Part shown: piece by piece, positions 1 to 5,799 of the stretch
Numbering within the stretch: position 1 is the stretch's first letter
Layout: every line of letters starts with the position of its first letter
DNA from: Lentisphaerota bacterium
GTDB taxonomy: Bacteria > Verrucomicrobiota > Lentisphaeria > Victivallales > GWF2-50-93
Assembly: GCA_025360875.1 (NCBI GenBank)
Contig: JANYBI010000615.1
Coordinates: 1 to 9,723, forward strand
Direction of reading: 5' to 3'
DNA length: 9,723 nucleotides
Position numbers and translations under genes: made by a program
The notes under the pieces: generated by a model
The model's input: the letters and a program-made list of their open reading frames with translations, nothing else
The model's database searches: none
Told to the model about the DNA's origin: nothing

Positions 1-120
1 CCCCAGCGGATCGCGGCTAAGCGCTATATCAAGAAGAACCTCTTTACCATTGTCGACGATGTCCATTCATGGCTCTCAAGCAGAAGTCCGGTCGTCATCG
101 CCAGCGGCGGTACGGCGACC
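1..120 (+). pseudogene. Inverted fragment of the Ppx/GppA gene (left arm plus loop)
   Basis: Read on the plus strand from position 1, this stretch encodes the same residues as the minus-strand ppx gene (PQRIAAKRY... to SRSPV). Through the loop it then continues as VIASGGTAT. Ppx/GppA proteins have a conserved G-G-T-x-T element at this point, so the loop carries the true continuation of the gene. The minus-strand reading of the loop (AVPPLAM) does not fit the family. After about position 120 the frame runs into the opposite arm and stops at TAG 184-186. It is not an independent gene. Confidence 0.7.
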
Positions 121-209
121 GGACTTCTGCTTGAGAGCCATGAATGGACATCGTCGACAATGGTAAAGAGGTTCTTCTTGATATAGCGCTTAGCCGCGAT
201 CCGCTGGGG
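1..209. repeat. 94-bp perfect inverted repeat (fold-back) inside ppx
   Basis: Positions 1-94 are the exact reverse complement of 116-209 (position i pairs with 210-i), around a 21-bp loop at 95-115. The arms are protein-coding sequence of the Ppx/GppA gene, and both arms read the same residues on opposite strands. The inner arm ends are the five bases ggtcg (90-94) and cgacc (116-120), the kind of short inverted microhomology expected where a 3' end snaps back and primes on its own strand. The left arm reaches the first base of the window, so its true length is unknown. I infer a library or assembly chimera at a contig end. A genuine genomic inverted duplication is the alternative. Confidence 0.95.
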
Positions 210-746
210 AATCCATTCGCCTTTTCCTATGTTGAACATCTCGGATATGGCGGCACATCCCATGTTCATGCTATGGGCTCCGACCATTATGTTCTTGGTG
301 CCGAACGCGACTTCCGTGCTGCCTCCGCCGATGTCGATGGTGAGAAGAGGGCTTTCGGATTCAATTTCGTAAGTTGCGCCAAGATATGTGAATTTCGCTT
401 CCTCCTTGCCGCTGAGGACCTGGGGGAAGATGTTCAGCTTCTGATGGCATTTGACAAGGAATTCGCTCTTGTTCTGGGCATTTCTGACAGCGCTGGTGGC
501 GGTTATGATGAGGTCTTCTGCGCCTTCATTGATGGCTATGTCCTGCATCTCCTTTGATACGTCGAGGGCATATTGCATGGCTTCGGGGGACAGTACGCCG
601 GTGTGCGTGATGCCTTTTCCAAGACGGGTGATGGCGAAAACTTCATTGATAGGCTCGATAGTCCCGTTAGAGTAGCATTTAGCTACAAGCAGCACGTTCG
701 AATTGCTGCCGATATCGAGCACCGCGAGGATTTTTTCTTTAGCCAT
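24..746 (-). CDS. ppx: Ppx/GppA-family phosphatase, 3' end broken by fold-back
   Basis: Exopolyphosphatase/guanosine pentaphosphate phosphohydrolase family, of the ASKHA (actin/hexokinase) fold, which acts on polyphosphate or pppGpp. Visible motifs are the phosphate-1 loop LDIGSNS (residues 10-16), TATSAVRNAQN (82-92), SGKEEA (112-117) with the usual catalytic-region glutamates, and DIGGGSTEVAFG (138-149). Family-like sequence runs to V210 (codon 117-119). The last 30 residues (positions 116 down to the stop at 24) are the antisense reading of the inverted repeat and are artefactual. Short members are about 300 residues, so about 90 residues of the C-terminal side are missing. ATG 744-746 is the only reasonable start before the upstream stop (792-794). 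No good Shine-Dalgarno site precedes it. The gene is divergent from aroF. Substrate choice between polyphosphate and pppGpp cannot be decided. Confidence 0.85.
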   Translation of the reverse strand: MAKEKILAVLDIGSNSNVLLVAKCYSNGTIEPINEVFAITRLGKGITHTGVLSPEAMQYALDVSKEMQDIAINEGAEDLIITATSAVRNAQNKSEFLVKCHQKLNIFPQVLSGKEEAKFTYLGATYEIESESPLLTIDIGGGSTEVAFGTKNIMVGAHSMNMGCAAISEMFNIGKGEWIPQRIAAKRYIKKNLFTIVDDVHSWLSSRSPVAVPPLAMTTGLLLESHEWTSSTMVKRFFLI

Positions 747-889
747 GCTTTTTACCGGATTCGGGTTGAAAGTAAAGAAATTACGGCCATACTATGCCAA
801 TGAGTTTACCAAAAAACAATAGCTTTTGCCAGGTTTTTTAATTTAAAGTTCCTTTTTTATATCCAATTGAATAACTATGGAGTTCCTAA
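747..889. promoter_or_regulatory. AT-rich divergent intergenic region between ppx and aroF
   Basis: This 143-bp spacer separates two genes transcribed away from each other, so it should hold promoters for both. It is clearly richer in A/T than the flanking genes, with T-runs at 834-839 and 853-858. I could not find a -35/-10 pair at proper spacing that I would defend. The only firm element is the Shine-Dalgarno ggag at 879-882, 7 nt before the aroF start. Confidence 0.4.
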
Positions 890-1903
890 ATGATAATCGT
901 ATTTAAGCCGCATACTCCTGAAGAGAAAATAAATGAAGTTTCAAACATGATCGTGCAGCTTGGCTATGAGCCGCGTGTAATCAGGGGCGTAGAGCATACT
1001 GTCATAGGTGCGGTAGGCGACGAGAAAATCCACCGTTCACTGGAGATATTCAAGTCCTTCCCCTGTGTGGAAGACGTGATTCCAATCCAGAAACGATACA
1101 AGCTCGCCAGTCGTGAATATCATGAGGCGGACAGCATCGTAATGATTGGTTCTGAAAAGATCGGCGCCGGCAATTTCCAGGTCATCGCAGGTCCATGCGC
1201 TATCGAGAGCAGGGAACAGCTGCGCCAGGTCACGAAAGATGTAAAGACCTCCGGTGTGAAAATCCTCCGTGGCGGAGCTTTCAAGCCCCGGACATCCCCG
1301 TACGATTTCCAGGGACTTGGCGAGGAAGGGTTGAAACTTCTCAAGGAAGTCAAGGAGGAGTTCAACATACCGGTTGTCACCGAAGTGCTTGGCGTCACAC
1401 ACGTAAAACAGGTTGCTGAAGTTGCCGACTGCCTGCAGATAGGAGCCAGGAACTGCCAGAACTATCATCTGCTTGAACATGTCGCGAACGCTGGTCGTCC
1501 GGTTCTCCTGAAAAGGGGGATGGCGACGACGGTCGAGGAATGGCTTTCAGCCGCGGAATATCTCGTAGTCCATGGATGTCCAAACGTGATCCTGTGCGAA
1601 CGCGGTATCCGGACATTCGAGACTGCCACAAGAAGCACGCTTGACCTCGGAGCCGTCGCGGTTGCTAAGAAGGAGACACATCTGCCGGTCATTGTCGATC
1701 CTAGCCATGCCGCTGGAAAAGTGGACCTCGTGCTTCCTCTTGCACGTGCTGCAGTGGCTGTGGGCGCGGACGGAATAATCGTGGAGACGCATCCCGATCC
1801 CGTAAATGCGTCAAGCGATGCGGCGCAACAGATACCTTCCGCGAAATTCGCTGATTTCATGGGCGCCTTGAAACCAATTATTGACGCAATGAAAAAGAAA
1901 TAA
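890..1903 (+). CDS. aroF: 3-deoxy-7-phosphoheptulonate (DAHP) synthase, AroF type with N-terminal regulatory domain
   Basis: Condenses phosphoenolpyruvate and erythrose-4-phosphate to DAHP, the first step of the shikimate pathway to aromatic amino acids (cytosolic). At 337 residues it has the length of the Thermotoga-type enzyme. Residues 1-68 form the ferredoxin-like (ACT-like) N-terminal domain that in this subfamily mediates feedback inhibition by aromatic amino acids. Residues 85-335 form the TIM barrel. Expected metal ligands are all present: C103 in AGPCAIES, H273 in VDPSHAAG, E299 in VETHPDP and D310 in SSDAAQQ. PEP/E4P-binding stretches are RGGAFKPRTSPYDFQG (128-143), QIGARNCQN (183-191) and LLKRGM (206-211). 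ATG 890 has ggag 7 nt upstream. It is the first gene of the rightward series and has no obvious functional tie to the hydrogenase genes downstream. Confidence 0.95.
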   Translation: MIIVFKPHTPEEKINEVSNMIVQLGYEPRVIRGVEHTVIGAVGDEKIHRSLEIFKSFPCVEDVIPIQKRYKLASREYHEADSIVMIGSEKIGAGNFQVIAGPCAIESREQLRQVTKDVKTSGVKILRGGAFKPRTSPYDFQGLGEEGLKLLKEVKEEFNIPVVTEVLGVTHVKQVAEVADCLQIGARNCQNYHLLEHVANAGRPVLLKRGMATTVEEWLSAAEYLVVHGCPNVILCERGIRTFETATRSTLDLGAVAVAKKETHLPVIVDPSHAAGKVDLVLPLARAAVAVGADGIIVETHPDPVNASSDAAQQIPSAKFADFMGALKPIIDAMKKK

Positions 1904-1908
1904 AAAAC

Positions 1909-1931
1909 GGATTCCCCCCCCCTTGGAATCC
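1909..1931 (+). terminator. Weak hairpin with 9-C loop after aroF
   Basis: ggattcc (1909-1915) pairs with ggaatcc (1925-1931) around a 9-nt C-rich loop. A run of nine C residues spans 1914-1922. It lies 5 nt after the aroF stop, where a terminator is expected, but no T-tract follows. It may only attenuate read-through into the Nudix gene. Confidence 0.35.
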
Positions 1932-1956
1932 CCGGCCATAACGTCACGTACATGCC

Positions 1957-2535
1957 ATGAATCCGAATCATCCTTGGGATAGCAGCAGAATGAAAAAGCA
2001 CAAGCCTTGGAAAATCCATTCCACAAAAGAGATCCTGAGCACGCCGATTTTCGATGTGCATGTCGACAGTTCCGAATGCCCGCGGACTGGCAGGAGGGGC
2101 GATTTCTACAAGTTCAAGTTCGGGAACTGGGTAAACATTGTAGCTGTAACAGCGGAAAACGAGATGGTAATGATACGCCAGTACCGTCACGGGAACAGGA
2201 AGCTGGAACTTGAAATACCCGGAGGCCTGATTGACTCGACCGATCCCGATCCTGTTTTTGCCGGCCAGCGGGAACTTCTGGAGGAAACCGGATATTCCGG
2301 CAGGAATCCGAGAATCATAGGTGTTGTCAACCCGAACCCGGCCCTGCAGGACAACAACTGCTACACGGTATTGGTTGAAAACGCTGAAAAGCTGTCTGAA
2401 ACGGCCATGGAGGACTGCGAAGACATAGAGACGGAACTGGTGCCTGTTGAAAAGGTGTTGAAGCTTGTAAAGTATGGAAAAATCACGCATGGACTTGTTT
2501 TGAATGCGCTGATGTTCTATTTTCTTGTCAAATAG
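1957..2535 (+). CDS. Nudix hydrolase, ADP-ribose pyrophosphatase-like
   Basis: Probably hydrolyses ADP-ribose or another nucleoside diphosphate linked to a sugar, a housecleaning role. The 192-residue protein has the N-terminal strand pattern of the ADP-ribose pyrophosphatase group (WVNIVAVTAENEMVMIRQYRHG, residues 58-79). It then shows ELEIPGGLID (84-93) and the Nudix box core RELLEETGY (105-113), where E109 and E110 are the metal-binding glutamates. NPNPALQDN (125-133) is typical of the same subgroup. The segment between GG and REL is longer than the classic G-x5-E-x7-RE pattern and has Asp/Pro instead of the usual Glu, a variation I believe occurs in this subgroup. The start is uncertain: ATG 1957 gives 192 residues, and ATG 1990 gives 181 residues with an N-terminus (KKHKPWKI) closer to family usage. 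Neither has a strong Shine-Dalgarno site. Confidence 0.85.
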   Translation: MNPNHPWDSSRMKKHKPWKIHSTKEILSTPIFDVHVDSSECPRTGRRGDFYKFKFGNWVNIVAVTAENEMVMIRQYRHGNRKLELEIPGGLIDSTDPDPVFAGQRELLEETGYSGRNPRIIGVVNPNPALQDNNCYTVLVENAEKLSETAMEDCEDIETELVPVEKVLKLVKYGKITHGLVLNALMFYFLVK

Positions 2536-2593
2536 TTGAGCCGTTTATGCAAATCGGTCCATAGCGTTCATCAATTATCGGAGAAAATTAATT

Positions 2594-2854
2594 ATGAAAA
2601 GTTCATTTGAACTGGCGATGGAAAGACTTGGCGGTCCCGTGAAGAAGCTTACAGAGGAACAGAAGAAGGCGATTTCCGAGATTGAATCAAAGTATAAGTC
2701 GAAAATCGCGCAGGAACAGCTGGCCTGCGAAGACAGGATCAGGAAAGCCAAGAATGATGAGGAAGTGTCAAAAATAGGGAAGCAGACTGCTTCAGGGATA
2801 TCTTCACTGAAGGAGAAATGCGAAGCCGAGAAGGCTAAGATCCGGGGGGAATGA
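2594..2854 (+). CDS. Small charged helical protein, unknown function
   Basis: I do not recognise a named family. The 86-residue product has no cysteine pair, signal peptide or membrane segment. From residue 17 on it is almost continuously Lys/Glu-rich with hydrophobic residues at heptad-like spacing, which predicts a long helix or coiled coil. The N-terminal part FELAMERLGGPVKKL (residues 5-19) is less charged and may be a conserved head. ATG 2594 is preceded by ggag at 2580-2583, about 10 nt upstream, which supports real translation. It lies between the Nudix gene and the metal regulator in the same orientation. I have a vague memory of similar short 'FELALERL' proteins in PVC-group bacteria, but this is unverified. 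Confidence 0.75.
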   Translation: MKSSFELAMERLGGPVKKLTEEQKKAISEIESKYKSKIAQEQLACEDRIRKAKNDEEVSKIGKQTASGISSLKEKCEAEKAKIRGE

Positions 2855-2917
2855 CAGGAAGCATGTAACTTTAAACTCGATACTTGTAAGCTGACAATAT
2901 AGTTAATAGGAAGTGCC

Positions 2918-3385
2918 ATGGCTGATAAAAATCCAGGACTGACTCTCAACCAGCAGAACTACATTGAGACGATATATTCGCTCTGTCTCGCCCACGAGCA
3001 TGCCCATGTCAAGGCTATTGCCCAGAAACTGCACGTGAAGATGGCGTCAGTCACAGAGGCCATGCAGATCCTTACATCGATGGGATTTGTCAACTACACA
3101 GTCAGGAAAACAATAACCCTGACACCTGCAGGCGAGGAGATAGCCAGGGAACTCCATGGGCGTCATGAAGTCCTGGCCGAATTTTATCATGAGATCCTCG
3201 GATGCTCTACCGAGAACGCAAATGATATCGCGTGCAAGGTCGAACACGTGATCGATCCGGAGATCCGGGAGAGGCTTTCCGAATTCATCCGTTTCCTGAA
3301 AGAGGATCTGAGAAAGCCCGATGGCACCAATCCGGTAATGGATTTCAGCAGGAAATATGCCGAAAACAAACATACAGAATCTTAA
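2918..3385 (+). CDS. DtxR/MntR-family metal-dependent transcriptional regulator
   Basis: Cytosolic metal-sensing repressor family (DtxR, IdeR, MntR, SirR). The 155-residue protein has the winged helix-turn-helix domain at residues 8-70 (LTLNQQNYIETIY, then VKAIAQKLHVKMASVTEAMQIL as recognition helices, wing to LTPAG). The dimerisation/metal domain spans 80-130. It lacks the C-terminal SH3/FeoA-like domain of DtxR, as MntR does. Candidate metal ligands are N14 (Met10 in DtxR, Asp8 in MntR), E17, H83 in GRHEV, and C106, E109 and H110 in ACKVEH. The Cys-x2-Glu-His set is DtxR-like and not MntR-like. ATG 2918 has aggaa 5 nt upstream. The stop lies 15 nt before hypE, so it is probably co-transcribed with hypEAB and may tie their expression to metal supply. 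The metal sensed (Fe, Mn or Ni) cannot be told. Confidence 0.88.
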   Translation: MADKNPGLTLNQQNYIETIYSLCLAHEHAHVKAIAQKLHVKMASVTEAMQILTSMGFVNYTVRKTITLTPAGEEIARELHGRHEVLAEFYHEILGCSTENANDIACKVEHVIDPEIRERLSEFIRFLKEDLRKPDGTNPVMDFSRKYAENKHTES

Positions 3386-3400
3386 CAGCGAGGTTTGAAC

Positions 3401-4408
3401 ATGGAAGACAGGATACTAATAGCGCATGGCGGAGGGGGCAGGCTTTCCTCTGAGCTGATAAGTAGCCAGATATTGCCGCGTTTTGGGCGAGGCCCGCTCA
3501 GGGATCTTCCTGATGCCGCAACCGTCCCATATGTCGGAGCAAAAAGCATTGTATACACTACTGACAGCTTTGTGATCCATCCGGTAGAGTTCCCGGGCGG
3601 CAATATCGGAAACATATGTATCTATGGTACCGTGAACGATATTTCAGTAGCCGGTGGCAAGCCTTTGTTCCTGTCACTCGGCCTGATACTCGAAGAAGGA
3701 CTGGAAATGTCGCTTCTTGAAAAAATACTTGATGCCGTCAAGAAATCAGCGGATGAATGCGGGATACGAGTGGTTACCGGTGACACAAAGGTTGTCCCCA
3801 AAGGCCAGTGCGATAAAATTTATATCAACACTAGCGCCATTGGCCGGCCATATGAAAACTTCTCCCTTGGCAAAGGCAGGATCAGGAAGGGTGACAAGGT
3901 GATTGCAAGCGGTAACATCGGAGACCATGGGACCGCAGTCCTCTGCATAAGGGAGGGGATTAAAATCAGAAACGGCCCGATAAGCGATCTTGGAACTGTC
4001 CAGAAGCTTGTCAAGGCGGCGCATCATTTCAAAGGGGATGTCAAGTTCATGCGCGATCCTACGCGTGGCGGACTTGCGGCCGTTCTCAATGAGATAGTTT
4101 CAGGAAGAAAATACGGCATTATGCTTGAGGAGGACAAGATTCCATTTTCCACCGGGGCAAAGGCGGTTTCGGAAATGCTCGGACTTGATCTTCTGCATTC
4201 GCCATGCGAGGGCAGGGTAATAATGATTTGTTCTGAAAAGGCTGCCGACGGTATAGTTTCTAAGTGGAGGAAGATGCCGGAAGGGAAGAATGCCGTAATT
4301 ATTGGAACTGTCACGGACAAGGAGGGGAAGGTAATAATGAAGACGAGTAATGGAGGACTGAGACTCGTTGACCTGCCTCGCGGAGAACTCCTACCTAGGA
4401 TTTGCTAA
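3401..4408 (+). CDS. hypE: Hydrogenase maturation protein HypE (carbamoyl dehydratase)
   Basis: HypE receives a carbamoyl group from HypF on its C-terminal cysteine and dehydrates it with ATP to a thiocyanate. This is the source of the CN ligands of the [NiFe] site and is passed to the HypC-HypD scaffold. The 335-residue length and PurM-like fold are normal. Motifs: AHGGGGR (8-14), TTDSFVI (53-59), TVNDISVAGGKP (78-88), VTGDTKVV (125-132), RDPTRGGLA (218-226) and the essential C-terminal PRIC with C335. ATG 3401 is chosen because gagg (3390-3393) sits 7 nt upstream. An in-frame TTG at 3395 overlaps that spacing and is unlikely. Near residue 266 the usual A-N-E-G is replaced by P-C-E-G (268-271). 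The stop is 1 nt from hypA, so translation is probably coupled. Confidence 0.96.
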   Translation: MEDRILIAHGGGGRLSSELISSQILPRFGRGPLRDLPDAATVPYVGAKSIVYTTDSFVIHPVEFPGGNIGNICIYGTVNDISVAGGKPLFLSLGLILEEGLEMSLLEKILDAVKKSADECGIRVVTGDTKVVPKGQCDKIYINTSAIGRPYENFSLGKGRIRKGDKVIASGNIGDHGTAVLCIREGIKIRNGPISDLGTVQKLVKAAHHFKGDVKFMRDPTRGGLAAVLNEIVSGRKYGIMLEEDKIPFSTGAKAVSEMLGLDLLHSPCEGRVIMICSEKAADGIVSKWRKMPEGKNAVIIGTVTDKEGKVIMKTSNGGLRLVDLPRGELLPRIC

Positions 4409-4409
4409 T

Positions 4410-4751
4410 ATGCATGAACTTTCAATGGCGACATCGCTGGTCGAACAGATCGCAGTCATAATGGAAAAAGAAGGCGCATCGAAACTGCATTCGATAACTG
4501 TCGCAATCGGCAAGTATTCAGGTGTTGAGAAAGAGCCTTTTGAATTCGCGTTCCCGATAGCCGCCGAAGGGACAGTTGCCGAAGGCGCCAAGCTTGTAAT
4601 AATACAGACTCAGATGAAGGTGAAATGCAAGGATTGCGGCATTGAGACAGTTCAAGATTTACCGCTGGCAAAATGCGGGAAATGCGGTTCATTGGACGTG
4701 GAGCTGCTATCCGGCAGGGAGTTCAAGATAAAGTCGATGGAATTGGAATGA
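4410..4751 (+). CDS. hypA: Hydrogenase nickel incorporation protein HypA
   Basis: HypA is the nickel metallochaperone that works with HypB to insert Ni into the hydrogenase large subunit (here presumably EchE). The start ATG 4410 gives MHELSMA, and His2 is the conserved nickel ligand. Longer readings upstream in hypE would bury this N-terminus and can be rejected. The structural zinc site is complete: C73 and C76 in CKDC, and C89 and C92 in CGKC. The length of 113 residues is standard. The start codon follows the hypE stop by one base, and agga within the last hypE codons (4397-4400) can serve as ribosome-binding site. It forms a maturation operon with hypE and hypB. Confidence 0.96.
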   Translation: MHELSMATSLVEQIAVIMEKEGASKLHSITVAIGKYSGVEKEPFEFAFPIAAEGTVAEGAKLVIIQTQMKVKCKDCGIETVQDLPLAKCGKCGSLDVELLSGREFKIKSMELE

Positions 4752-4808
4752 TTTATGCTATTATTTCAAGGATTGGCTGATTTTATATTTTAACTGGGAG
4801 ACATTAAC

Positions 4809-5765
4809 ATGTGTAAAGATTGCGGTTGTTCGAGCATCAAAATAGACCTTAAGGGGAAAAAGAAGACCAAGGTGCCGGCTGGTTACCATGTCCACGAAGA
4901 TGGCAGCATGCACCATCATCATGACGGCGAACAGCATTCACATGTTCACGGCGATGAAGAACACCATCATGACCTGCCAGCCGGCCATCATGTCCATGAG
5001 GATGGCACGGAACACGCGCATCATACCGGCGACAAGTCGCCACACCATCATCATGGCGAACCTCATCATTCGCATGCCGAAGGCGGAGCAGTCCACCAAC
5101 ATGGGGCTGACAGTGGCCGCAGGGTAATAGAACTGGAGAGAAAAGTCCTTGAGAAGAATGACATTGCCGCCGAGATGAACCGGGATTATTTCACTAAAAA
5201 TGGAATCGTTGCTGTCAATATAATCTCCTCGCCTGGCTCGGGCAAGACAATGCTGTTGGAGAAGACTCTTGAACGGCTCAAGGGGAAAGTTCCATGTGCC
5301 GTCATAGTCGGCGATGTCCAAAGCGATAACGACGCTAGACGTCTCCAGGGCAAAGGCGCCAAGGTCCACCAGATTGAGACTAGGAGTTCCTGCCATCTTA
5401 ATGCCGAACAGGTCGCGAAGGCGCTTCCAAAGGTTATAGACAGGAAGACCAAAATACTCTTTCTCGAGAATGTCGGCAACCTGGTATGCCCGGCCGCCTT
5501 CGATCTAGGCGAGGACTTCAAGATCGCCCTGCTTTCAATCCCGGAAGGCGAGGACAAGCCTGTAAAATATCCTGTTATCTTTTCGACCGCAAAACTTGTG
5601 GTCATCACCAAGACCGATCTTCTTCCACATATAGACTGCGATGTGAAAATGATGCGGAAATACATCCGCCAAATCAACCCAGGCGTATTCATCTTCGAAC
5701 TTAGCTCCAAGACGGGCGAAGGCATGGACGCCTGGATCGATTATCTAGTGAAGATGACGGAGTAA
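4809..5765 (+). CDS. hypB: Hydrogenase nickel incorporation GTPase HypB with long His-rich region
   Basis: HypB is a GTPase of the SIMIBI class that stores and delivers nickel to the hydrogenase with HypA. Residues 1-7 (MCKDCGC) hold the N-terminal high-affinity Ni motif with C2, C5 and C7. Residues 27-98 contain 27 histidines, arranged as two related units of about 34 residues. The G domain follows: Walker A SSPGSGKT (140-147), GDVQSDNDARRL (168-179), the metal site SSCHLNA (C195, H196), ENVGNLVCPA (220-229) and TKTD (267-270) for guanine. At 318 residues it is longer than the E. coli protein because of the His-rich insert. ATG 4809 has gggag 8 nt upstream. The 57-bp gap after hypA has no visible terminator. 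The stop codon lies in the hairpin shared with the convergent HypF-domain gene. Confidence 0.96.
   Translation: MCKDCGCSSIKIDLKGKKKTKVPAGYHVHEDGSMHHHHDGEQHSHVHGDEEHHHDLPAGHHVHEDGTEHAHHTGDKSPHHHHGEPHHSHAEGGAVHQHGADSGRRVIELERKVLEKNDIAAEMNRDYFTKNGIVAVNIISSPGSGKTMLLEKTLERLKGKVPCAVIVGDVQSDNDARRLQGKGAKVHQIETRSSCHLNAEQVAKALPKVIDRKTKILFLENVGNLVCPAAFDLGEDFKIALLSIPEGEDKPVKYPVIFSTAKLVVITKTDLLPHIDCDVKMMRKYIRQINPGVFIFELSSKTGEGMDAWIDYLVKMTE
4872..5075 (+). repeat. Tandem 102-bp duplication coding the His-rich region of hypB
   Basis: Two adjacent units of about 34 codons encode residues 22-55 and 56-89 of HypB. Both begin with V/L-P-A-G-Y/H-H-V-H-E-D-G and continue with clustered histidines. The nucleotide sequences are similar but diverged, mainly at third positions. 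This suggests an old duplication maintained as protein and not a recent slippage event. The function inferred from the family is nickel binding and storage. Confidence 0.75.
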
Positions 5766-5799
5766 TTTCCTTTCGCGTCATTGCACAGAAAGGAAATTA
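5763..5799. terminator. Shared bidirectional hairpin between convergent hypB and hypF-domain gene
   Basis: A perfect 12-bp inverted repeat (5763-5774 with 5788-5799) encloses a 13-nt loop. Its outer three bases on each side are the TAA stop codons of hypB (5763-5765) and, on the other strand, of the HypF-domain gene (5797-5799). The stem core is TTTCCTTTC/GAAAGGAAA. A single palindrome between converging operons is typical of a bidirectional terminator, but neither side is followed by a strong T-tract, so efficiency is uncertain. Confidence 0.6.

Noticed and set aside
144..803. Several open frames on the plus strand opposite ppx
   Set aside because: They are antisense shadows. Only the minus-strand frame carries family motifs (DIGSNS, DIGGGSTE).
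786..803. Sigma-54-like -24/-12 element upstream of ppx (TTGGCA...TGGCC, minus strand)
   Set aside because: The required GG-N10-GC spacing is not met.
1465..2490. 341-codon open frame on the minus strand across aroF and the Nudix gene
   Set aside because: Long but antisense to two clear genes. It shows no recognisable motif and spans their intergenic region.
4368..4409. Upstream ATG extending HypA by 14 residues
   Set aside because: It would overlap hypE and displace the essential N-terminal Met-His of HypA. ATG 4410 is one base after the hypE stop.
4872..5105. CRISPR-like or DNA-level short repeats in the histidine-codon stretch
   Set aside because: The repeats are in-frame His codons of HypB with diverged third positions. 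No spacer-repeat structure exists.
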